In this document: in pieces, positions 50,453 to 59,316 of the stretch
Layout: each line of letters starts with the position of its first letter
How positions within the stretch are numbered: position 1 is the first letter of the stretch
From: Alphaproteobacteria bacterium
GTDB taxonomy: Bacteria; Pseudomonadota; Alphaproteobacteria; UBA9655
DNA: 64,000 nucleotides
Direction: 5' to 3'
Assembly: GCA_019752515.1 (NCBI GenBank)
Contig: JAIEMB010000018.1
Span: 1 to 64,000 of the forward strand
Made by a program: the position numbers and the translations under genes
Notes under the pieces: generated by a model
What the model saw: only the letters and a program-made list of their open reading frames with translations
What the model was told of the DNA's origin: nothing
The model's database searches: none

Positions 50453-50791
50453 TCAAAGGGCTTTGTTTGATTTTTTCTTTTCAATTAAAGCTTTTAATGG
50501 AGATCGTGAAAGAGTTGATCGTGAATCCTCCTTAATTTTTTTTAAAAGGTTTCCTTTATAATTATGCTTCCAATGAGGCAAAAGCAGCTTTGCTGCCTCG
50601 TCAGCAGGAATTGTAAATTGTAGAACATAGCGAAGAGGGTCAAGCATCCCTTTTTCTATAGAAAGTGCTTTTAGAGTTGCAGGTATTTTTTTTGGAGCTT
50701 GCTTATTGTCTTGCTCGTCCATCCCCCACGCTCCAGAGACTCCCCAAAGTACCATTGTAGATACTAAAAGTGATTTTTTAAAAATTTTCAT
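50453..50791 (-). pseudogene. Signal-peptide part of the decayed secreted nuclease gene
   Basis: ATG 50791 with AAGGAGCG upstream opens a frame with a 23-residue signal peptide (MKIFKKSLLVS...). The mature part is basic. It stops at TGA 50453-50455 inside an otherwise open frame. With the two pieces to the left it makes one gene of about 740 codons with one nonsense, two frame breaks and an IS insertion. Read alone it could still give a 112-residue secreted peptide. Confidence 0.6.
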
Positions 50792-50837
50792 AAACGCTCC
50801 TTACTATTTTTTTTGTACTATAGATTTATCTAAATCA

Positions 50838-51431
50838 TTATGTATTGGTTGAAAGCAGTTCTAAACTCCTTAGTTGAGCAGATCGTAGTACGCTTTCTTT
50901 GTTTACGCTCGTACATAGTCTTTCAAACAAACGGCTTTTAATAAAATGTTGAAGGAGAGAAGGTGTCCAATTACTATTAAAGGCTTCTTTTTCATAAAAA
51001 ACTCTAGCCTTAGGACAATCGATATATATGAGAAGACGATAATGCTCCCAACTGAGAGGAGCTTGAAGCTGAGAATTGTCTCCACTTGCATTTAGTTTTC
51101 TTTGTGTCTTAAAAGCAGAGGGATAAAGAAAATAGAATTGGCGGCTTTCCTCAAACATTGATTGCATAAACTGACTACCAAACTTTTTGATAAATCGTTC
51201 AATAAGCTGGAATAAAAGTTCTGAACGATCCTCTTCTTTTATAGCTTGCTGTTGTTCGTACTCGGCAATTAGCCTACCAATCTTCCAATAAAGATGGGGG
51301 ATTTTAAAATGAAACTTTTGCAAATGAGGATTTTGTATTTGATAAAAGAGAGCAGAGATTTCGGAAGAGAGTCTCTCTATATCTGGGAATGAAAGAGAAA
51401 AATTACATACTGCATATCGTCGGCGGCCCAT
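50838..51431 (-). CDS. DUF1016 N-terminal domain protein (YhcG-like, truncated)
   Basis: 197 residues match the N-terminal half of YhcG-type proteins: HLYWKIGRLIAEYEQQQ, MFEESRQFYFLYP, LSWEHYRLLIYID and ARVFYEKEAFNSNW. The C-terminal PD-(D/E)XK nuclease domain of full-length relatives is missing, so it is either a stand-alone DNA-interaction domain or a truncated gene. It is downstream of traD on the same strand (111 bases) and may be cargo of the conjugative element. Confidence 0.75.
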   Translation of the reverse strand: MGRRRYAVCNFSLSFPDIERLSSEISALFYQIQNPHLQKFHFKIPHLYWKIGRLIAEYEQQQAIKEEDRSELLFQLIERFIKKFGSQFMQSMFEESRQFYFLYPSAFKTQRKLNASGDNSQLQAPLSWEHYRLLIYIDCPKARVFYEKEAFNSNWTPSLLQHFIKSRLFERLCTSVNKESVLRSAQLRSLELLSTNT

Positions 51432-51542
51432 AAACTCCCTATAAGTGTCGTTTTTTATGTTTTAATAATTGTTATGATAACAAAGAGAAAAGTCGAATTC
51501 AAGTAGAGTGTTGAAGTTTTTAAAAGCATGGAACTTTGGCTC

Positions 51543-53441
51543 CTATATCAGATCTTCTACCTTTTTTTCTTCAAGGGTTTCTTCCGTGACGTGATTTAGA
51601 TACACTCTCTTCTTTTCAGGTTTAAGGAGGAAAGCCTCCTTCTGTGAGTGTGAAGCTTTTTGGTATTCCGTTTGCAGCTTTGTGCAAGGATAATCGCCAG
51701 GGAACTTAGCGTAACACTCCAGGTTTCTGAGCTGAGAAAGCTCAGCCGGCATTACAACAGGTTTCTGCCGAGTCTGGCGACTGAGAGAAACACCATCTCT
51801 CATGCTGTTAGCTCCAAAGGAAATATTCTCTTGGGGTTCAGCTTCTTCTTTCTCGCCTAAGACTTTAGAAACCCATTGTTGAGTGGAGGGTTCGGTACAC
51901 CTAAAAAAGAGCTTGGTGTTAAAAAGATCCAGCATGGAATCTGCTGAATATTTTCCATAGATTTCCTCCAACTGGGGTTTGCTTTGGAATCCTACAAGAA
52001 AGCACCCTCCATATTTTCGTGCTTCTGCAAGACCTGCTTGAAGCTTGGGAAGTTTTTGCAAAGAGGATAATTCATCCACCACGAACCAGAGACGTTGTTG
52101 TTGATTCTCAGGCAAAACCATTAAGGCATTTATGGCAATATCTATCCAGGCAGAAAGAAGAGGTCTTAATGTTTCTCGTTGATCAGGCCTGGCTGTAAGA
52201 AAAAGCCAACCTCTTGTCTTTTCTTCTCGTTCCCCACTTTCTTCAGGATAAGAGCCGTTTCTTTGAGCTCCCTTCATGATCCAGTTTCGAATTGAAAAAA
52301 CTTGTTCTTGTGGTTTTATTGAGGTTTCTTCTGTTGGTAGAGTTTTTTCCTTTTGTTCATGAGAAACAGCTGAGGAATCCAAATGCCTGAGACACTCAAT
52401 TTGAGAAGAGAGAATGCTTCGAATTGAGCCGGTCGTTCTTTCATTGTTTCTGAAAGAAAACGTTGCTGCCTCTGTGTTTTTGAAGAAGTCTTCAAATTCT
52501 TTCTCTGATGAGCTCAAAAGGAAATCATGAAGTTTTTGTATATCGTAATTTTCTTGAAAAGCGTATTTTCGAAGGGTTGTTTTAAGGACAGCCCGACTTG
52601 CATTATCCCAAAAGGGATCTTTTACGTGATCTTTCGTTGGAATGAAAGATTCTGCTAATACGTCATAATGAGAATCAAGATGACAATCTATCCAGGGATA
52701 CCAAGAATGAGATCTGATATCTAAAGGATTAAGAATAATATCTGTTTTCTCATTATAATACCGAGAGACATAGCTTCCTGTCATATCTACAATGATAGCT
52801 CGATCCCCTCTTTGCCGGATTTGTGGGAGAAGACTGTGAAAAGAATTGGTTTTTCCCGATCCTGTGGTCCCTGTTATAAGAATGTGGGAAGTTTCACTAT
52901 CTTTGATAAGTGGCAGCTCTCCTAACGTTAAATCAGAGGCTTCTTGTTTTTGTTTGATCAGTCTCGCAAGTTTCCTCCAGGGCATGAAAGTATTTCCTCG
53001 ACGGTGCTGATTTCGCTTTTGAGCCTGCCCAAAAAAAAACCAGAACCCCATGATGACAAAGAAAGTCCCTCCGGTAAATCTCAGGCTTTGCCTTGAAATT
53101 TCTTCAAGTCTCTCTTCCATAGTTTCCCTTGCCTTTTGAAGTAGGGGATCTTGGGTGATACTGAGGCAACTTCTTTTATAGGGTTTTCCTTTAAGAGGCT
53201 TATAGGATTGCAATAAGGTTTGATGCTTTTCCTCAGGAACGGTTGCCAGCATGAATTGAGCCCAATAGGTTTCTCGAAGGATTTGCCAGCCATGGGAGGG
53301 AAGTTCATAGCTTTTCCAGAAAAAGTTGCCAGCTCCTGCCAGGAGCGCAGCAATGCCTCCTGCTATGAGGATTTGTTTTAACATCCTCAGCTGATGGATG
53401 TGAACTTGTCCTCCTTGGGTCATGGTTTTGAAGAACGCCAT
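51543..53441 (-). CDS. traD: TraD, type IV coupling protein of an F-type conjugation system
   Basis: Inner-membrane ATPase that links relaxosome DNA to the transfer channel. Two N-terminal membrane segments (about 23-41 and 124-139), Walker A GTTGSGKT at 191-198, and Walker B LWFVVDELSSL further on. 632 residues, shorter than F TraD (717) because the C-terminal relaxosome-contact tail is reduced. It is 15 bases downstream of traG, matching the F order traG-traD apart from missing traS/traT. Confidence 0.95.
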   Translation of the reverse strand: MAFFKTMTQGGQVHIHQLRMLKQILIAGGIAALLAGAGNFFWKSYELPSHGWQILRETYWAQFMLATVPEEKHQTLLQSYKPLKGKPYKRSCLSITQDPLLQKARETMEERLEEISRQSLRFTGGTFFVIMGFWFFFGQAQKRNQHRRGNTFMPWRKLARLIKQKQEASDLTLGELPLIKDSETSHILITGTTGSGKTNSFHSLLPQIRQRGDRAIIVDMTGSYVSRYYNEKTDIILNPLDIRSHSWYPWIDCHLDSHYDVLAESFIPTKDHVKDPFWDNASRAVLKTTLRKYAFQENYDIQKLHDFLLSSSEKEFEDFFKNTEAATFSFRNNERTTGSIRSILSSQIECLRHLDSSAVSHEQKEKTLPTEETSIKPQEQVFSIRNWIMKGAQRNGSYPEESGEREEKTRGWLFLTARPDQRETLRPLLSAWIDIAINALMVLPENQQQRLWFVVDELSSLQKLPKLQAGLAEARKYGGCFLVGFQSKPQLEEIYGKYSADSMLDLFNTKLFFRCTEPSTQQWVSKVLGEKEEAEPQENISFGANSMRDGVSLSRQTRQKPVVMPAELSQLRNLECYAKFPGDYPCTKLQTEYQKASHSQKEAFLLKPEKKRVYLNHVTEETLEEKKVEDLI

Positions 53442-53456
53442 ATTTTTTCTTTCTGG

Positions 53457-56225
53457 TTAAGGGAGAATGATGGGGAGAGAGGGGTCAGTGGACAGATGTT
53501 TGGGAGAGGATTCTTCTCCTACTACAGAGGCAGAAGCGTTTTTAAGGACAGTACCGATTAAGCTTTTTGTTTTAGACTCGTCTGCTGCTTTTTGAAGGTT
53601 TTGTTCCTCATCAGAAAGCTTTTTTGTTCTTTGTTTAACTTTATCTTCAAAAGACTCATGAAGCTGACTTACTTCTTTTTTGATTCCTTGGGAAGGGATT
53701 TGACCTGGGCCAAGGCCTTCTTCTTTGCCTTTTTGAAGAACATTTTGAATATCCGTAATGTTCTGAGAGGCAGGATTATTCTGGTTTCTGAGCTGCTGAG
53801 ATTTATCTTCATATTGAGCATCGATCGATTTTTGTTCTCCTGGAGCTTTGATAGATTGAATGGAATACTGCGGGTTTTCTTCTTTGAAGTGTCTGAGGTA
53901 GGCTGCTCGTTCCTCTCCCCCATTTTCTAGAATTTTACGGGCTTTTTCGTAACCTATTTGTTCTGATCTTAAGGAACCACTATGTCCAGAATTGTTAGGT
54001 TGATGAGCAATAAATTTTAGCACCTCTTGAGTGAGCTCCTTGCTAATCATAAGGTTTTTGCTATGGCCAGAGCTGATCTCTTCTGAACGGGTCTTAACTT
54101 GACTTTGAGCAACAGAGGCTTCTTCACGAAGGCTCTTCGCGTGATTGAGACTTGCAAGAGCTGATGTCCCTAATTCACTACCTTTAGTATCACGGGCTCC
54201 TTCAGAAAGGGCTTTAGCAGCAGAAAGCACTTTATCAATATTTTCTGAATACCCTGTTTGAATTGCAACGGATGTTGCTGCGTCAATGGCTTTTTGGCGA
54301 GCCGCTGTCTCTGAGCCTTTTCCACTGATACCTATACCGTACATTCCTAAACTGGCTCCAATTGCAGCCTCAACAGCTTCATTTTCATTCATGCCTGTCT
54401 GTTGCCGTATATCACTGACAAAGTTCTTAAAACTCTGAAGACTTTGAGCCTCTGAGGTGTTAAGAGTTTTGTTGAAGTCTTCTCCAGAAAATACGTCTTT
54501 TCCAACTCGTGACATAAAGTTTGTTGATTGTTGAAGAGAAGCTTCTGCCGCATTACTGGCTGCGATGCTTTTTGTGTGAGCCAGACTCTTGGCATCATTA
54601 AGACTCGTTTGTTGAGCAAAGCTTGTGTTTTCTGTTCCCATAATCTGAACACTCAAGCGAGAGAGAGCCTGGTCTTGAAAAGACTGGGTCCCATCCGCAA
54701 AAGTGCTTTGCTCAATACCTGAGGTATTTAAAGCTCTAAATTGGGAGGCTGTATAAGATGGACTCGTATTATGTTGAAAGGCTGTGGTGTTTTGATAGGC
54801 TTGGGTTCCCATACTGATATTCCCCAAGCTGATATTTCCTGAAACGGTTTCTGCGGCTGCTCCACTCGCAGCACTCTGCATAGCTGAGCCCAAATGTTGA
54901 GCGAGTCCTACAAAGGCTCCAGCACCTTGTTTTAAAATTCCATAGGAAATAAAGGGAATACTGACGGAAAGCCATGCAGCTAAAGTTGTCATATCCGCAT
55001 TCGCATTCATAATGGCTGCTGAGTTCAAAAGAGTGAGACCATGCTGAGTTCCTTGAGCAACAGTTTCTGATTTTCCATAGAGAGTCATAATGAGATTTAG
55101 AACCGCATAGAGTGGTGCCCATAGTTGTGTCCAAACGAGAATGCCACAATAGGTCAGAAGGACTTTATATCCATTGGGAAGAAGGGCAAGAACAACAATA
55201 AAGATGAACAAAGCATAGGTAAGAGCTTCAATGACATTCTTGAACAAAGGAAGTGTTCGTGCGGCAATCTCTCCAGCGGCTGCATAAGCAGATCTTTGCT
55301 GCAATAGTGCTTTTGTTGCCGCATAGTTGGAAGGTGAGCCTAATTCGGAGAGTTTATTGTTGGAAGCTTCTTCTAAGACATTAATCATCATTTCTTGCCG
55401 GAGAATATTGGTAGCTGACTCAGCAATCCCTGTGAGAAGCTGATAACCATTTTGAAGATGAGTAAAAAATGCAGCTCTGGAGAGATTTTGATTTTGAACA
55501 CGTGTGCCATAGATGGCCGTTGCTCTTTCAATCTCTGTATTCCAAAGCGCGTTAAGCTTTTGAGATCCTTCTCGACAGGTTATGATATTTCCAGGAGCAT
55601 TCCCTTCTTTATAAAGAAACCCTAGAACAGGAGATGCGTTGCTTCCTACAAGAGCCCAGATGTCAGAGGTATTTTGTAGATCTGAGATCGTATATTTGTG
55701 ACCCACCATGGCATCATAAACGATGCATTGGTTTACAAATCTTTCCATGTTTCCTTTAAAGATGGGATCAACAATGCGGAACTGTCCTATCTGACTCATT
55801 AAGGAAGAGGCAAAGACAGTTCCTGTTTGGTGATAAGGCATATAATCAGGAAGAGTAAAGACAGACTCAAGCCTCTCAGTTACGGTCTTTCCAACCTGAC
55901 TCGTCAGACTTGCAAAAACGCCTAAAGCCAGCGGCACATGATCAATATCCCGATGATATTGAGTCAAAGGATCATGAATATGAATTCGTGTTTTAGGTAA
56001 AAAAATAAGATTTGTTGCAACGATAACCCATAAGAACCATTTGACCCCTTCAATCAATTGATTTCGGAAAAGCATTAGGATAACGACATAAACCAACCCA
56101 ACCATCAGTCCAATTCGTATCAAAGGATAAAGGATACCATTTCGGCTCTCAAAGAGAGCCGCTATCCCATTAAAGACAAGGGTGAAGAGCTCTCCACCAC
56201 CGTACGTCGTAATAACATGAATCAT
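53457..56225 (-). CDS. traG: TraG, mating-pair stabilisation protein (F-type)
   Basis: 922 residues: an N-terminal membrane half (about 1-460, several helices, FNGIAALFESRNG near the start) for pilus assembly and a C-terminal Gln/Ser/Ala-rich periplasmic half (about 470-920) for mating-pair stabilisation and exclusion in F. The LTTL/SAASGAAAETVSGNISLGN segment at the boundary is typical. F TraG has 938 residues. It lies between traH and traD. Confidence 0.94.
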   Translation of the reverse strand: MIHVITTYGGGELFTLVFNGIAALFESRNGILYPLIRIGLMVGLVYVVILMLFRNQLIEGVKWFLWVIVATNLIFLPKTRIHIHDPLTQYHRDIDHVPLALGVFASLTSQVGKTVTERLESVFTLPDYMPYHQTGTVFASSLMSQIGQFRIVDPIFKGNMERFVNQCIVYDAMVGHKYTISDLQNTSDIWALVGSNASPVLGFLYKEGNAPGNIITCREGSQKLNALWNTEIERATAIYGTRVQNQNLSRAAFFTHLQNGYQLLTGIAESATNILRQEMMINVLEEASNNKLSELGSPSNYAATKALLQQRSAYAAAGEIAARTLPLFKNVIEALTYALFIFIVVLALLPNGYKVLLTYCGILVWTQLWAPLYAVLNLIMTLYGKSETVAQGTQHGLTLLNSAAIMNANADMTTLAAWLSVSIPFISYGILKQGAGAFVGLAQHLGSAMQSAASGAAAETVSGNISLGNISMGTQAYQNTTAFQHNTSPSYTASQFRALNTSGIEQSTFADGTQSFQDQALSRLSVQIMGTENTSFAQQTSLNDAKSLAHTKSIAASNAAEASLQQSTNFMSRVGKDVFSGEDFNKTLNTSEAQSLQSFKNFVSDIRQQTGMNENEAVEAAIGASLGMYGIGISGKGSETAARQKAIDAATSVAIQTGYSENIDKVLSAAKALSEGARDTKGSELGTSALASLNHAKSLREEASVAQSQVKTRSEEISSGHSKNLMISKELTQEVLKFIAHQPNNSGHSGSLRSEQIGYEKARKILENGGEERAAYLRHFKEENPQYSIQSIKAPGEQKSIDAQYEDKSQQLRNQNNPASQNITDIQNVLQKGKEEGLGPGQIPSQGIKKEVSQLHESFEDKVKQRTKKLSDEEQNLQKAADESKTKSLIGTVLKNASASVVGEESSPKHLSTDPSLPIILP

Positions 56226-56237
56226 GTTATTACTCCT

Positions 56238-56352
56238 CAGTGTTCAATATTCAGTACCCAGTGTTCAGATGAGTGCCTGAAACACCAGTGTACTTGTTTT
56301 AGATTCCTATGGTATCGAATCATTTTTTTCCTTTCTTTTTTCTGAACACTGA
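56238..56352. repeat. CAGTGTTCA repeats between traH and traG
   Basis: CAGTGTTCA occurs at 56238-56246 and 56259-56267, and CTGAACACTG, its inverted form, at 56342-56351 next to the traH stop. The spacer is otherwise gene-free. It could be a transcript processing or regulatory site, or chance. Confidence 0.35.
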
Positions 56353-57117
56353 TTACTGCGACCTTTGGGAGCTGGCGGTGGAGATGAACATATTCTGTAA
56401 CTTCGCCTCGATCTGATGGGTGCGCTCAATGGCTTCCAATGTTAGAGAAATTTGCTCAAACATTTTTGTTCTTTCAGCAAAAAGTCGTTTGCGAGAGGAA
56501 GCAACTCCTGCACGGAATTTTTCAATCATCTGATCATTAATTTGGGTTTGCTTAAGCTGGGTCACGCTTGTCCAGACAAGCTCCATAACCTCATCCAAAT
56601 ATTGAAGAAGTATGTCGTGGGCAATGGCCTCTTGGTATGAGCCGATGGAGATAGGAGAACCTCCTTGTTTAAAGGCCATCTCCACAGCAATGATCTTTAA
56701 AATAGGAATCATGGTAGAATTCACAAAGGCCTTTTGGGGTTCGGAGAGGGACTTGTCATGCCATAGATGAGATTTGATGGAATCAAGCATAGAACCAATT
56801 TTGTGAGAAAGAGCTTTTTCTCTTAAATTAACGGACCTCAACTGTGGGTTTAGACATTTATCTGGCTCGTGAGTATCACATTTATAGATTTGAACGTCCC
56901 TATGACCTGTAAGGAGAGCAGATATGAGCTCGGAATCCGAACTTTTTGAAGGGTAGTATTTTAGATGAAGGTGGGGAGCGCCTCCTCTTTGTTGAATTCT
57001 CTGAGATACAATTGTTCCAGAAAGAGTCATAAAGAATTCTGCTAGATCATGGTCTGCACTTAAAAAGGCATTCTTCTTAATAGCTTTCCAAGCCATATTA
57101 AACTCATCTCCCAGCAT
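56353..57117 (-). CDS. traH: TraH C-terminal part (downstream of frame break)
   Basis: Carries the second half of F-type TraH: MLGDEFNMAWKAIKKNAFL to the C-terminal coiled coil (LTLEAIERTHQIEAKLQNM). It is in the -1 frame relative to the N-terminal part, joined at the A8 tract at 57138-57145. It has no signal peptide and no ribosome site, so it is not an independent gene. Known TraH is one periplasmic protein of about 450 residues needed for pilus assembly. Confidence 0.85.
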   Translation of the reverse strand: MLGDEFNMAWKAIKKNAFLSADHDLAEFFMTLSGTIVSQRIQQRGGAPHLHLKYYPSKSSDSELISALLTGHRDVQIYKCDTHEPDKCLNPQLRSVNLREKALSHKIGSMLDSIKSHLWHDKSLSEPQKAFVNSTMIPILKIIAVEMAFKQGGSPISIGSYQEAIAHDILLQYLDEVMELVWTSVTQLKQTQINDQMIEKFRAGVASSRKRLFAERTKMFEQISLTLEAIERTHQIEAKLQNMFISTASSQRSQ

Positions 57118-57785
57118 GTCTTGAAAGCCAGGAGTGCTTTTTTTTGGTCATTTATAACGTCTCTTTCTCCCTTTACCCCACATTTCTGACGACTTTGTAC
57201 CCAATCACTAACATGGCCATAGCTATTGCCAATGGCATTACAGAGATGCTGAGAAGAAAGATCAGATTGAGGCCACACAGCTCCCACAAGAGTTGCTGCC
57301 GTTTCACAAGAGTTGATGTTTTGATTGGTCATGTTGTGAACTTTTGTAGAAAGATCATCGAGTACACTTTTAATCTGAGGGGTCACGGTTGCGAGAGCGA
57401 GATTAAAGGCATACCCACTGGCATTACTGCCAATATTTCGTAAGAGCTGGGTAAACTCCCGGGCATTGATAAAGCTAATTCCTCCCATGAAGAGATCAAT
57501 ACCTCCACATCCCGCTCGATAGTGAGGCATCTGCAAAGAAAAGATCTCTGCGTTATTGGCTTTCGAGCGCGCAAAAACACTCCCCCCTGTATAAAAACCT
57601 CCACTTTGATCTTGATAGGCTCCTCCTGGTGTTACATTGGCCATACCTAAAACACCAAAAGCCTTCTCGAGATTAGCTTGCATGCCTTTACCATAGAGAG
57701 AAGAGCTAAAAAGGATTCCTAAGGCCCACAATAGGAAGAACCCGCAAAAGACCTCTTGTCTTCCTGCCAAGTGTTTTATTGACAT
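57060..57785 (-). CDS. traH: TraH N-terminal part (upstream of frame break)
   Basis: From ATG 57785 a signal peptide (about 1-33) leads into MQANLEKAFGVLGMANVTPGG, GGFYTGGSVFARS and CGGIDLFMGGISFIN, all typical of TraH, up to RQKCGVKGERDVINDQKK. Then the A8 tract is read as CAA AAA AAA GCA and the frame runs into 25 unrelated codons. One extra A, or a -1 slip, would continue as KSTPGFQDMLGDEF. The divergent relB gene begins 58 bases away. Confidence 0.85.
   Translation of the reverse strand: MSIKHLAGRQEVFCGFFLLWALGILFSSSLYGKGMQANLEKAFGVLGMANVTPGGAYQDQSGGFYTGGSVFARSKANNAEIFSLQMPHYRAGCGGIDLFMGGISFINAREFTQLLRNIGSNASGYAFNLALATVTPQIKSVLDDLSTKVHNMTNQNINSCETAATLVGAVWPQSDLSSQHLCNAIGNSYGHVSDWVQSRQKCGVKGERDVINDQKKALLAFKTCWEMSLIWLGKLLRRMPF
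57138..57145 (-). promoter_or_regulatory. A8 tract at the traH frame junction
   Basis: Eight A's on the coding strand; frame 0 reads CAA AAA AAA G, providing A AAA AAA for a -1 slip into the second traH frame. It is either a one-base loss or a slippage site. Confidence 0.4.
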
Positions 57786-57843
57786 TTTGATATATACGTA
57801 ATACATTAATACTAGATGATATGAATGGAGGAGAACTAAGTTC

Positions 57844-58077
57844 ATGATGACGATACGGCTACCTGAAGAAACGGAAAAAAGACTTTCCAAACTAGCTGAA
57901 GATACCCATCGCTCAAAAAGCTATTATGTAAGACGCGCCATTGAAGAGTTTCTTGATGATCAAGAAGATTATCTTGCTGCTTTAGCCAGTTACGAAGATT
58001 ATTTGCAAAGTGGCAAGAAAAGTATCTCTCTGGAAGAACTCGAAAAAAAACTTGGATTGCATGACAATAAGCACTAA
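57844..58077 (+). CDS. Ribbon-helix-helix antitoxin (RelB/CopG-like)
   Basis: 77 residues with an RHH start (MTIRLPEETEKRLSKLAEDT) and a C-terminal toxin-binding helix region. It binds DNA as a dimer and neutralises the RelE-like toxin encoded next. A GGAGGAG site lies before ATG 57844. It sits on the plus strand inside the minus-strand tra operon, starting 58 bases from traH, so it has its own promoter, likely autoregulated. Confidence 0.88.
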   Translation: MMTIRLPEETEKRLSKLAEDTHRSKSYYVRRAIEEFLDDQEDYLAALASYEDYLQSGKKSISLEELEKKLGLHDNKH

Positions 58078-58339
58078 ATGGTCTATCCATTTTAACAAGA
58101 TTGCTCAAAAGAATTTTGAAAAACTTGACAAACAAACTCAAAAGAAGATTCAAAAGTTTTTGAGAGAGAGGTTGTTGCAAGCCGAAAATCCTCGACTTTT
58201 GGGTAAGCCGCTCTCTGGTAATCTTTCCGACTTTTGGCGTTATCGTATTGAAGATTACCGAGTGATTTGTAAAATTGAAGACAAAGAGCTGATTATCTTG
58301 GTTGTTCGCATTGCTCATCGTAGCCGTGTGTATGATTAG
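58061..58339 (+). CDS. RelE/ParE-type toxin
   Basis: 92 residues from ATG 58061, overlapping the antitoxin by 17 bases. It has the RelE fold pattern: FNKIAQKNFEKLDKQTQKKI, GNLSDFWRYRIEDYRVICKI and VVRIAHRSRVYD. RelE-like members cleave mRNA at the ribosome while ParE-like members target gyrase; the RYRIEDYRV core fits RelE better. The stop is 5 bases from the traF stop (convergent). The pair would stabilise the element. Confidence 0.9.
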   Translation: MTISTKWSIHFNKIAQKNFEKLDKQTQKKIQKFLRERLLQAENPRLLGKPLSGNLSDFWRYRIEDYRVICKIEDKELIILVVRIAHRSRVYD

Positions 58340-58344
58340 AAGTT

Positions 58345-59316
58345 TCATTTTTTGACTCTTTCAGAATGAACACCCCGCACTAAGAGCTCAATTCTTTCCT
58401 CAATCTCGGTCTCTGAGATCATTCCATAAGCCAAAGGAATGAGCTTTCCTGTCTGAGGATGAAGGGCAATAAGAGCGGGGACGTGGGTAATGCCAAGGCG
58501 CTCAGAAATTCCATTGTCTCGTTTAGCGTGGGGAAACTCAGGAAGACTTCCTCCATCCAGAGAAATGCCTAAGGCTGACCAACCATATTTGTTTGTAAAT
58601 CTCTTTACGATGGGAGCAAACTGATGACAGTAAGGACAATTCTTCCGAAAGAAAAAAAAGAGTCCATATTCTTGGGCTAAGCCTTGAATCTTTTTGGAAA
58701 GCTCACGTCTTTGCTCATCATAATAAATATGGCGGGCATTTTGATCGATAGGATGAATTAGCGTCTCATCCAAAGAAGGTGTTGTTAGAACAACTTGCTT
58801 CCATGCTTCAGAAAACCTTTGGCTTTGATCCATCAATGCTTTTTGCGCAAGAATGTAAGTTATGATATTATGCTGTGAAGGCTCGAGAATGGCTGTGTGC
58901 AGCTTTGTCTCGAGTTGTTTCCTTTGAGCCTCAATTTTCTCCGTTGGGGTCTGTGCAGAGGAAGGGGAGAGACCATATCCTTTCTTCTCTTCCTCTGTTT
59001 TTCTTTCCTCTATTTTGTTATCTCTCAGCGACTGGTACCAATGCCAGCCTTCGGCTCTTTTTTGGAAAAAAGAAAGTTGGTTTGAAGAATGATTCGAGAG
59101 CTGAGCTTTCTTCTTATTTCGAAGGGGGTTGTCAAGGTGATAAGGTAGAGCATCCTTGGAAGAACTCGACAAACCATCTTTCTGGTGAGCTGTGGGGAAA
59201 TTTTGGGAATCTGCCTTTAGAGAAGGAAGATTATTGAATGAGCCTAAAAGAACAGCAAGGATGGTTAAAACCAGGTTGCGGCAGATAAAGGCTTGCTGAG
59301 GGTTGCTACTTTGCAT
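58345..59316 (-). CDS. traF: TraF, thioredoxin-like pilus assembly protein (F-type)
   Basis: 323 residues: signal peptide about 1-36, a charged linker (40-130), and a thioredoxin-like domain with C227-P-Y-C230 in RKNCPYCHQFAP and the cis-Pro in THVPALIAL. F TraF lacks the CxxC but relatives, and TrbB, keep it, so this one may have disulfide isomerase activity for TraN, TraU and TraH. The start overlaps traN by 11 bases. Confidence 0.92.
   Translation of the reverse strand: MQSSNPQQAFICRNLVLTILAVLLGSFNNLPSLKADSQNFPTAHQKDGLSSSSKDALPYHLDNPLRNKKKAQLSNHSSNQLSFFQKRAEGWHWYQSLRDNKIEERKTEEEKKGYGLSPSSAQTPTEKIEAQRKQLETKLHTAILEPSQHNIITYILAQKALMDQSQRFSEAWKQVVLTTPSLDETLIHPIDQNARHIYYDEQRRELSKKIQGLAQEYGLFFFFRKNCPYCHQFAPIVKRFTNKYGWSALGISLDGGSLPEFPHAKRDNGISERLGITHVPALIALHPQTGKLIPLAYGMISETEIEERIELLVRGVHSERVKK

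Noticed and set aside
42598-50791. In-frame TGA codons in the MFS gene and in the secreted nuclease gene as evidence that TGA encodes Trp
   Set aside because: Several clearly intact genes (hflK, nuoA, traU) end in TGA, some within ATGA overlaps, so TGA is a stop here.
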